From JAYPWI01 sp038135065 (lineage in GTDB: Bacteria > Actinomycetota > Acidimicrobiia > Acidimicrobiales > Poriferisodalaceae), in the NCBI GenBank assembly GCA_038135065.1, contig JAYPWI010000055.1:1-12413 (forward strand): 12,413 nucleotides of DNA. Direction: 5' to 3'. Position 1 is the first letter of the stretch; each line of letters begins with the position of its first letter. A model generated the notes under the pieces. That model had not been told where the DNA came from and made no database searches. It saw nothing but the letters and a program-made list of their open reading frames with translations. Shown here in pieces: positions 1-5,692 of the stretch. A program made the translations under genes and the position numbers.

Positions 1-699
1 GTGCTGGGCGATGCCCGTCCGTCGGTTCTGGTGGCCGCCTTCGGGGTGTTCGCTCCCGAGGTCATGACCCCCTTGGTGGTCCGGGGCCAGCAGGTCGCGG
101 CAGCCGATGTCATGTGGGAGGCCCGCCAGGGTGGAGCAGTGGCCCAGTTGCGCCGGGTGCTGGGAGAACACGCCGCAATGGGGGAGGTAGCCCAGCGGTT
201 GCTCGCGGCCGTCGAGGCCCTGCCTGTCTCCGGCCGGCCCCTGTTCGCCGGCCAGCGGGACCTGCCCCTCCCCGACGATCCCATCGGTCGACTGTGGCGG
301 GGGTGCGACATGCTGCGGGAGCACCGGGGTGATGCCCACATCGTGGCCTGGTCTTCCGAGGGCCTGAACGGGCTCGAGGTCGGGCGTCTGGGCGATCTCT
401 ACTGGGGGCTGAGCTCCCGGGGTCACACCGGTGGCAGGGGCTGGACCGACGACCAGATGGCGGCAGCCGAGGAGGATCTGGCCCGTCGGGGCCTGTTGGC
501 TGATGGCGGCCGATCGCTCACCCCGGCCGGCCGCGACCTCAGAGAGCGGATCGAGGCCCGCACCGACGAGTTGATGGGGCCGGCTCTCACCGTCCTGGGC
601 GACGAGTTGGACGGCGTCGTGAACACGATGTCGCCGTGGGGTGAGGCGTTGATCGCTACCGGGGCATACCTGAGCCCTCTGGTCCGGTTCACGTTCTGA
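1..699 (+). CDS. SCO6745-family protein, 5'-truncated by the window edge
   Basis: The visible 232 residues resemble the actinobacterial SCO6745 (SalK-like) family, whose biochemical role I do not know. Recognisable features are the central stretch around residues 108-130 (HRGDAHIVAWSSEGLNGLE), followed by RGHTGGRGWTDDQMAAAEEDLARRGL at about 141-166, which reads like a small winged-helix, MarR-like segment near the C-terminus. Family members are about 280-300 residues from memory, so roughly 50-60 N-terminal residues probably lie to the left. The GTG at base 1 is therefore most likely an internal codon rather than the start. The frame ends in TGA at 697-699. The next gene begins about 65 bases downstream on the same strand. 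Family assignment is by remembered motif pattern and the function is unknown. Confidence 0.72.
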   Translation: MLGDARPSVLVAAFGVFAPEVMTPLVVRGQQVAAADVMWEARQGGAVAQLRRVLGEHAAMGEVAQRLLAAVEALPVSGRPLFAGQRDLPLPDDPIGRLWRGCDMLREHRGDAHIVAWSSEGLNGLEVGRLGDLYWGLSSRGHTGGRGWTDDQMAAAEEDLARRGLLADGGRSLTPAGRDLRERIEARTDELMGPALTVLGDELDGVVNTMSPWGEALIATGAYLSPLVRFTF

Positions 700-752
700 T
701 CAGCCGGCCGGACGACCGGGTGCACTTCCACGCTTGGCTGACACACAACCAC

Positions 753-758
753 TAAGGT
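753..758 (+). promoter_or_regulatory. Candidate -10 box (TAAGGT) or weak ribosome binding site of the lipoprotein gene
   Basis: TAAGGT fits the TAnnnT form of a -10 element and lies 5 bases before the ATG at 764, which would make the message leaderless. The same bases contain AAGG, which could instead act as a Shine-Dalgarno sequence 6 bases from the ATG. No convincing -35 is seen at normal spacing. Either reading favours the ATG at 764 over the in-frame TTG at 734. Confidence 0.4.
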
Positions 759-763
759 GCCGC

Positions 764-2035
764 ATGCTCGCTCGCCCCCCACGCCGCCCTATCCCGTTGC
801 ATCGCCTCCGCTGGATGTTGGCGCTGCTCACCGCTGCCCTCCTCGTAGCTGGGTGCGCTTCCTCGTCCGAACCCAGCGACGGCGGGGTGGTGGCGTCAGG
901 GGTCGATGAAGCCACCCCGCCGAACCAGGCCGGCTCGGAGAACGACAGCGGGGAGGCGGTGACCGTGACGACCGTCGGGGCTGCTGCCGACGACGAACCC
1001 GGTGACGAGGAGGCCGGTGACGAGGAGGCCGGTGACGAGGAACCCGGTGACGAGGAACCCGGTGACGAGGAGGCCGATCCGTCGTCGTCCAACGTTGTGG
1101 ACCTTGCCATCTTCCCCTCTCATGCAGGCCTGCCCGAGGTGGTGACCATCGAGGACATGTGGGTGGACGAGGCCGAGGCACCGTATTCCTGCATGGTGTT
1201 CGGGTTCGACCCGAACGACGAGGTCTTCGCACAGCAAGGGCCGCTGAGCCTGTGCGACCAAGCGTCTGTCGCGATCGGTGGAACGTTCAGGGTCGTGTAC
1301 CGGGTGGTGGATGCACAAGCCGCACAGCAGGGGAAGGTGTTCGTGATCGGCGACCTCATCGATCTGGGGTCGGACTGGCAGGTCGTGGCCAACGCCGACT
1401 GGCACGTCACGATCGGTCGAATGGAGACCTGGACGGGGGTGAACCGGACGGGCGACCTCCTCTACTACGGCTGTGATGCCAGCCCGAGCCCCGAAAATAT
1501 GGTGGCCGGGGCCAACGAGGAGGCGGGACTGTGCATCGAGCTGGACGGCGGAACCGTGGACTGCCGAGATGGCACCTGCGTGATGGCATGGCTCAACAGC
1601 GATGTGGTTTACACCGTGTCCAGTCCCATCAGCGAGGGCGATGAGGCGCCCTCCACCCTGCGGGTGCTGCGCGAAGGGGAAGGGGACCTCCTTCTCGAGT
1701 CCATCGGTCTCGAGGTCGTTGCTGCGTCGTCTGCTGTGGCTGTCGAGACCATCGATGTGTCGGTCGGCGGGTCGGCGACGGTGTCGGGTGCGGTGATCCG
1801 CGGCGAGCGCGCCTACTACGCCGTGCCGGTGCCCTCGGCTGGGATTCGGCTGCGGATATCGATCACCTCGCTGGAGGACAACGCCGTTGTGGACCTGATC
1901 GATCCGTCGGGGGTGACCATCGAGACCGAGGCGACGAGCCTCGACATCACTGTCCCCTCCGGTGGGGACTACCAACTAGTGGTCGGGGGAACCCGGGGGA
2001 ACGCAACCTTCGATCTCACCGTCGCCCTGGACTGA
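764..2035 (+). CDS. Secreted lipoprotein with acidic GDEE(A/P) repeats and a PPC-like C-terminal domain
   Basis: Predicted 423-residue exported lipoprotein. The N-terminus has Arg-rich positive residues, a hydrophobic stretch (residues 17-30) and the lipobox LVAGC with Cys31, so it should be processed by signal peptidase II and anchored outside the membrane. A low-complexity acidic linker follows, including five GDEEA/GDEEP units at residues 80-104. The middle (about 110-320) has several cysteines that could form disulfides and matches no family I recognise. The last ~97 residues (327-423) look like a bacterial pre-peptidase C-terminal (PPC) beta-sandwich: AYYAVPV, then LEDNAVVDLIDPSG, then GGDYQLVVGG. 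PPC domains commonly sit on secreted proteins, but no protease domain is seen here. ATG 764 is preferred to TTG 734 because it places the charged N-region and lipobox at normal distances. The actual function is unknown. Confidence 0.8.
   Translation: MLARPPRRPIPLHRLRWMLALLTAALLVAGCASSSEPSDGGVVASGVDEATPPNQAGSENDSGEAVTVTTVGAAADDEPGDEEAGDEEAGDEEPGDEEPGDEEADPSSSNVVDLAIFPSHAGLPEVVTIEDMWVDEAEAPYSCMVFGFDPNDEVFAQQGPLSLCDQASVAIGGTFRVVYRVVDAQAAQQGKVFVIGDLIDLGSDWQVVANADWHVTIGRMETWTGVNRTGDLLYYGCDASPSPENMVAGANEEAGLCIELDGGTVDCRDGTCVMAWLNSDVVYTVSSPISEGDEAPSTLRVLREGEGDLLLESIGLEVVAASSAVAVETIDVSVGGSATVSGAVIRGERAYYAVPVPSAGIRLRISITSLEDNAVVDLIDPSGVTIETEATSLDITVPSGGDYQLVVGGTRGNATFDLTVALD
1001..1075 (+). repeat. 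Five tandem 15-bp repeats encoding GDEE(A/P)
   Basis: Five contiguous in-frame units GGTGACGAGGAGGCC or GGTGACGAGGAACCC occupy 1001-1015, 1016-1030, 1031-1045, 1046-1060 and 1061-1075, in the order A, A, P, P, A by final amino acid. Within each type the units are identical at the DNA level. A degenerate unit (ADDEP) precedes them at 986-1000. The identity suggests recent copy-number change by slippage or unequal exchange. Confidence 0.95.
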
Positions 2036-2040
2036 GATCG
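2011..2040 (+). terminator. Stop-spanning hairpin at the end of the lipoprotein gene
   Basis: CGATCTCA (2011-2018) and TGAGATCG (2033-2040) form a perfect 8-bp inverted repeat around a 14-base loop. The right arm begins with the TGA stop at 2033-2035. No T tract follows. It sits 10 bases before the -35 of furA and may mark the end of the upstream transcript. Terminator activity is inference. Confidence 0.4.
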
Positions 2041-2049
2041 CACCAATCG

Positions 2050-2078
2050 TTGACAGAGTCCAGAATCTGTCAGAGAAT
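2050..2078 (+). promoter_or_regulatory. furA-katG promoter (TTGACA, 17-bp spacer, GAGAAT)
   Basis: A consensus -35 TTGACA (2050-2055) is followed by an exact 17-bp spacer and a 4/6 match -10 GAGAAT (2073-2078) in a locally A/T-rich stretch that stands out from the GC-rich surroundings. The GTG of furA at 2086 lies 7 bases past the -10, about where transcription should begin, so the mRNA is probably leaderless. This is the best-formed promoter in the window. Confidence 0.7.
2051..2072 (+). promoter_or_regulatory. Probable FurA operator: TGACAGA-N8-TCTGTCA
   Basis: The 7-bp arms TGACAGA (2051-2057) and TCTGTCA (2066-2072) are perfectly complementary across an 8-base centre (GTCCAGAA). The element overlaps the -35 and fills the spacer up to the -10, so a bound dimer would block RNA polymerase. 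The position directly upstream of a Fur-family gene suggests autoregulation, as known for actinobacterial FurA. Binding by this FurA is inference. Confidence 0.62.
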
Positions 2079-2085
2079 AAATTTT

Positions 2086-2508
2086 GTGCACGCCGACCAC
2101 GCCACCACCCTCCGGGAGCACGGGTTGCAGGTAACTGCCCAGCGCCTGGCCGTGTTGGACGCGGTGGCCCACCATCCACACAGCAGCGCCCCGGAGTTGG
2201 CCGAGGCGGTGCGGCAGGAGATCGGGGCCATCTCGCGCCAGTCGGTGTACGACACCCTCACCGCCCTCGCCGATCATCGGATCATCCGGGCTATCCAGCC
2301 CGCCGGTTCGCCGACCCGGTACGAGGATCGGGTGGGGGACAACCACCATCACCTGGTGTGCCGTCGGTGCGACCGCCTGGTCGACGTCGACTGCGCAGTC
2401 GGTGAGGCGCCGTGTCTGACCCCGTCGGACGCCTGGCACTTCGACGTGCACGAAGCCGAGGTCATCTTCTGGGGCACCTGCCCCGAATGTCGATCCGCGG
2501 TGTCATGA
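2086..2508 (+). CDS. furA: Fur-family transcriptional regulator (FurA-type, peroxide/metal responsive)
   Basis: From GTG 2086 this gives 140 residues, normal for the Fur family. The N-terminal winged helix spans about residues 8-80, with a recognition helix around 50-67 (SRQSVYDTLTALADHRII). The dimerisation domain carries the regulatory-metal cluster HHH at 87-89, with further His at 118 and 122. The two structural-zinc pairs are C92-x2-C95 (CRRC) and C132-x2-C135 (CPEC). An in-frame TTG at 2050 is rejected as the start because those bases form the -35 hexamer and operator and would add an atypical N-terminal extension. katG follows after 85 bases on the same strand, the classic FurA-KatG arrangement of mycobacteria and streptomycetes, where FurA represses itself and katG and is released on oxidation. 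The family is clear. The FurA subtype rests on gene context. Confidence 0.9.
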   Translation: MHADHATTLREHGLQVTAQRLAVLDAVAHHPHSSAPELAEAVRQEIGAISRQSVYDTLTALADHRIIRAIQPAGSPTRYEDRVGDNHHHLVCRRCDRLVDVDCAVGEAPCLTPSDAWHFDVHEAEVIFWGTCPECRSAVS

Positions 2509-2524
2509 GCGGGACTCCCGCTCA
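2506..2524 (+). promoter_or_regulatory. Hairpin overlapping the furA stop codon, upstream of katG
   Basis: TGAGCGGG (2506-2513) pairs perfectly with CCCGCTCA (2517-2524) around the triloop ACT. The left arm starts with the furA stop TGA. With no T tract it is more likely a partial terminator, mRNA processing site or 5'-end stabiliser that sets the furA:katG ratio than a full stop to transcription. A TAGCAT box (2526-2531) just after it could be a weak katG-proximal -10, but no -35 is seen. Confidence 0.5.
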
Positions 2525-2593
2525 GTAGCATCAACCCAAGCCGTCGCCGTCCCGCACCGGTACCGACCACAACCAGCACAACCAGGAGGACAG

Positions 2594-4771
2594 ATGTCCG
2601 ACAGTTCCACCCAGACTCCCGAGTGGGGGTCGCTCACCTCCAACGAGGCCCAATCCAACGAGAAGTGGTGGCCCAACCAGCTGAACCTGCGGATCCTCCA
2701 CCAGAACCACCCGGCGTCGAACCCTCTCGGGGCTGATTTCGACTACGCCGCTGCCGTGGCTGGCATCGACTTCGCCCAGCTGACCGCCGACGTCGACGCT
2801 CTGATGACCGACTCCCAGGACTGGTGGCCTGCCGACTGGGGTCACTACGGCGGCCTGTTCATCCGCATGGCCTGGCACGCAGCCGGCACCTACCGGGTGC
2901 ACGACGGCCGGGGTGGTGGCGGCACCGGGGCCCAGCGGTTCGCTCCGCTCAACTCGTGGCCCGACAACGGCAACCTCGACAAGGCCCGCCGCCTCCTGCT
3001 GCCCATCAAGCAGAAGTACGGCAGCGCCATCTCGTGGGCCGACCTGTTCGTGTTCGTCGGCAACCGGGCCCTCGAGACCATGGGCTTCCAGACCTTCGGC
3101 TTCTCCTTCGGTCGCCCCGACATCTGGGCCGCCGAGGACGACATCTACTGGGGTCCCGAGGACGAATGGCTCGACGACCGCCGCTACTCGGGCGACCGTG
3201 AGCTGGCCAGCCCCCTCGCTGCCGTGCAGATGGGTCTCATCTACGTCAACCCCGAGGGCCCCAACGGCGTGGCTGATGCCATGGCCTCGGGTCGCGACAT
3301 CCGGGAGACCTTCGGCCGGATGGCCATGAACGACGAGGAGACCGTGGCCCTCGTGGTCGGCGGTCACACCTTCGGCAAGATGCACGGCAATGGCCCCGAA
3401 GAGGCCGTCGGTGCCGAGCCCGAAGGTGGGGCGCTGGCCGACCAGGGCTTCGGCTGGTCCAACTCGCACGAGTCGGGTCTGGGTGAGCACACCGTCACCT
3501 CCGGCTTCGAGGGTGCATGGACCCCCACCCCCACCCAGTGGGACAACATGTACCTCGAGACGATCTTCGCCCACGAGTGGGAGCTGGTCTTCTCGCCGGC
3601 CGGCCACCAGCAGTGGCAGCCCCGCGAGGTGAAGGAAGGGTTCCTCGTCCCCGACGCCCACGTGGAAGGGAAGTTCAACCCGCCGACCATGTCGACCGCC
3701 GACATGGCCCTCATCACCGACCCGGCCTACCTGGAGATCTCGAAGCGCTTCCACGAGAACCCCGACCAGTTGGCAGACGCGTTCGCTCGGGCCTGGTTCA
3801 AGCTGCTCCACCGCGACATGGGCCCGGCCATCCGGTACGTGGGTCCGCAGTCGCCGAGCGAGCTGCTCGTCTGGCAGGACAACGTGCCCGCACACGAGGG
3901 TGCCCTGATCGGTGATGGTGACGTCGCCGAACTGAAGGCGGCCATCCTCGGATCGGGTCTCGGGGTCGACCAGCTGGTCGGCGCCGCGTGGGCTGCGGCC
4001 TCCACCTACCGGTCGACCGACTTCCGGGGCGGCGCCAACGGAGCCCGAGTTCGGCTCGAGCCCCAGGCCAGCTGGGACGTCAACGTCCAGGCCGGTGTGG
4101 GTGCCGTGGTGTCCAAGCTCGAGCAGATCCAGAGCGAGTTCAACGGCAAGGGTGGCGCCCAGGTGTCACTCTCGGACCTCATCGTCCTGGCGGGATCGGC
4201 TGCGGTCGAAGCCGCTGCATCGGCAGCCGGTCACTCGGTCAGCGTGCCGTTCACCCCAGGACGCACCGACGCCGATCAGGACAGCACCGACGTCGAGTCC
4301 TTCGGGTACCTCGAGCCGCAGGCCGACGGGTTCCGCAACTACGTGGCCAAGCAGGGCGCGGTGCCGACCGAGCACATGCTCATCGACAAGGCCTTCATGC
4401 TGAACCTGTCCGCCCCCGAGATGACCGCCCTGGTGGGTGGCCTCCGGGTGCTCGGAGCCAGCCTCGGGTCCGACGGTGTGCTCACCGATCGGCCGGGTCA
4501 GCTGACCACGGACTTCTTCACCAACCTGCTCGACATGGGCGTTGCCTGGTCGGCGGTCGGCGAGGCCGAAGACCGCTTCGAGGGTCGTGACCGCTCCTCG
4601 GGCGAGGTGAAGTGGACGGGCTCCCGGGTCGACCTGGTGTTCGGCTCGAACAGCCAGCTCCGGGCCATCGTGGAGGAGTACGGGGCAGCGGGCGGTGACC
4701 AGCTGTTCCTCGATGCCTTCGTGTCGGGCTGGGTCAAGGTCATGAACAACGACCGGTTCGACCTGGACTGA
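2594..4771 (+). CDS. katG: Catalase-peroxidase KatG
   Basis: A 725-residue bifunctional heme catalase-peroxidase that disproportionates H2O2 and also has peroxidase activity, in the cytoplasm. The N-terminal active domain shows distal R91, W94 and H95 (IRMAWHAAGTYR), proximal H258 in VVGGHTFGK, W309, and an Asp at about 370. The Met-Tyr-Trp cross-link expected of KatG is represented by W94, Y217 (GLIYVNPEGPNG) and M243 (GRMAMND), matching M. tuberculosis W107, Y229 and M255 by motif alignment. Ser303 aligns with M. tuberculosis Ser315. The duplicated C-terminal domain, usual for the family, fills about 410-725. The start is supported by AGGAGG at 2584-2589, 4 bases before the ATG. It is co-directional with and just downstream of furA and is likely induced by peroxide through loss of FurA repression. 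The gene looks complete and intact. Confidence 0.97.
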   Translation: MSDSSTQTPEWGSLTSNEAQSNEKWWPNQLNLRILHQNHPASNPLGADFDYAAAVAGIDFAQLTADVDALMTDSQDWWPADWGHYGGLFIRMAWHAAGTYRVHDGRGGGGTGAQRFAPLNSWPDNGNLDKARRLLLPIKQKYGSAISWADLFVFVGNRALETMGFQTFGFSFGRPDIWAAEDDIYWGPEDEWLDDRRYSGDRELASPLAAVQMGLIYVNPEGPNGVADAMASGRDIRETFGRMAMNDEETVALVVGGHTFGKMHGNGPEEAVGAEPEGGALADQGFGWSNSHESGLGEHTVTSGFEGAWTPTPTQWDNMYLETIFAHEWELVFSPAGHQQWQPREVKEGFLVPDAHVEGKFNPPTMSTADMALITDPAYLEISKRFHENPDQLADAFARAWFKLLHRDMGPAIRYVGPQSPSELLVWQDNVPAHEGALIGDGDVAELKAAILGSGLGVDQLVGAAWAAASTYRSTDFRGGANGARVRLEPQASWDVNVQAGVGAVVSKLEQIQSEFNGKGGAQVSLSDLIVLAGSAAVEAAASAAGHSVSVPFTPGRTDADQDSTDVESFGYLEPQADGFRNYVAKQGAVPTEHMLIDKAFMLNLSAPEMTALVGGLRVLGASLGSDGVLTDRPGQLTTDFFTNLLDMGVAWSAVGEAEDRFEGRDRSSGEVKWTGSRVDLVFGSNSQLRAIVEEYGAAGGDQLFLDAFVSGWVKVMNNDRFDLD

Positions 4772-4785
4772 TCATCACGCTGTGA

Positions 4786-4816
4786 GGTGGGGCGTCGCCG
4801 CTGGCGGCGCCCCACC
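4786..4816. terminator. Bidirectional GC-rich hairpin between convergent katG and the crotonase gene
   Basis: Bases 4786-4799 (GGTGGGGCGTCGCC) pair with 4803-4816 (GGCGGCGCCCCACC) in a 14-bp stem with one G-T wobble and the triloop GCT. It begins 15 bases after the katG stop and ends 25 bases before the stop of the opposing gene at 4841. There is no T run on either side, as is common for actinobacterial terminators. Its symmetry could serve both transcripts. Confidence 0.72.
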
Positions 4817-4840
4817 GGCGCGTCTGGGGTCCAGGCGTAG

Positions 4841-5632
4841 TTAGCGATTGGACCAGGTGGGCCGTCGCTTCTCGACGAAGCTGGCGATTCCCTCCTGGCC
4901 GTCGACGCTGGTGACCCCGGCTGCCATCACGCTGCCCGCGTAGCCGTAGGCATCATGCTGGTTCATCTCGACCTGGGCGTAGAAGGTCCGCTTGCCCTGC
5001 GCCTTGGAATAGGCGCTTCCCCTGGTGGCTCGGCGCATCAGGTCACGGGTTGCCGACCCGAGTTCGTCGTCGGGAACCACCCGGTTGACCAGCCCCCATG
5101 CGCACGCCGTGTGGGCATCGACGGGATCCCCGGTCAAGGCCATCTCCAGGGCCTTCTTACGGCCGACGGCCCGGGCCACGGCGACCATCGGGGTGTGGCA
5201 GAACAGCCCCCCCTTGCCGCCCGGGGTCTGGAAGGTGGCCGACTCAGCCGCCACTGCGAGGTCACAGCTGGCGACCAGCTGGCACCCGGCCGCAGTGGCC
5301 AGCCCCTGGACCTGAGCGATCACCACCTGGGGGATCTGCTGGATGAGGGTCATCATCCGTTCACAGACTGCGAACAGGTCCTGGGCGTCGGCCAGCCCGG
5401 CCCCTGCCATGTCCCCGAAGTCGTGGCCAGCAGAAAAAGCCGGTCCCTCTGCAGCCACGATCACCCCCAGGGCGTCACTGTCGGCGATCCGCTCCAGGTG
5501 GTCGATCACCGCCTCCATGACTGGCCCGGCGAGGGTATTGCGGCGCTGGGGGTTGGTGAGGGTGATGATGGCGACGTCGCCGTCGAAGGCGACGCCGTCC
5601 TCGATATCGAGACGGACGAGGTCGTGCTGCAC
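4841..5632 (-). CDS. ECHDC3-like enoyl-CoA hydratase/isomerase (crotonase) superfamily protein
   Basis: From GTG 5632 it is 263 residues, a normal crotonase length. Hallmarks are the oxyanion-hole loop GPAFSAGHDF (residues 63-72), the second loop GLATAAGCQLVASCDLAVA (110-128), and the C-terminal DGQEGIASFVEKRRPTW. The GLATAAGCQLVASCD and TPGGKGGLFCHTP motifs resemble human ECHDC3 more than classical enoyl-CoA hydratase. The two catalytic glutamates of rat mitochondrial hydratase (Glu144, Glu164) align with Q118 and G138, so ordinary hydration of enoyl-CoA is doubtful. It probably still binds an acyl-CoA, but the reaction is unknown. The start is chosen because TACACT lies 7 bases upstream, consistent with a leaderless message. 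The frame stays open far upstream, but that part is antisense to the RdhA-like gene and has no crotonase similarity. Confidence 0.87.
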   Translation of the reverse strand: MQHDLVRLDIEDGVAFDGDVAIITLTNPQRRNTLAGPVMEAVIDHLERIADSDALGVIVAAEGPAFSAGHDFGDMAGAGLADAQDLFAVCERMMTLIQQIPQVVIAQVQGLATAAGCQLVASCDLAVAAESATFQTPGGKGGLFCHTPMVAVARAVGRKKALEMALTGDPVDAHTACAWGLVNRVVPDDELGSATRDLMRRATRGSAYSKAQGKRTFYAQVEMNQHDAYGYAGSVMAAGVTSVDGQEGIASFVEKRRPTWSNR

Positions 5633-5638
5633 GACCCA

Positions 5639-5645
5639 TAGTGTA
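5639..5645. promoter_or_regulatory. Overlapping divergent -10 boxes between the crotonase and RdhA-like genes
   Basis: The 7-base TAGTGTA contains TAGTGT (5639-5644) reading right and TACACT (5645-5640) reading left, both of the TAnnnT form. The left-reading box is 7 bases from the crotonase GTG at 5632. The right-reading box would start transcription near 5651, giving a leader of about 40 bases to the ATG at 5693. No good -35 was found for either. Prediction from pattern only. Confidence 0.4.
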
Positions 5646-5692
5646 GGAACGAGCTCCGGTGGCCGCCGTCGGAGTTGGGGAAGGGGAACCTG

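Noticed and set aside
700..763. CCGG-rich stretch after the first gene as a terminator.
   Set aside because: Only about 4 bp of stem (CCGG-ACGA-CCGG) can be formed, too weak to call.
1001..1075. Possible CRISPR-like repeat array.
   Set aside because: Units are contiguous, 15 bp, in frame and without spacers. They are a coding tandem repeat.
896..1975. A 359-codon minus-strand frame opposite the lipoprotein, with repeats LLVTGF.
   Set aside because: The repeats are the complement of the 15-bp acidic repeats, and the plus frame has a lipobox and a PPC-like domain.
2050..2085. TTG 2050 as the furA start, giving 152 residues.
   Set aside because: These bases form the TTGACA -35 and the inverted repeat. 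GTG 2086 gives a normal Fur length.
2531..3895. A 454-codon open frame on the minus strand inside katG.
   Set aside because: Antisense to an intact KatG with all active-site residues. No motifs or start signals of its own.
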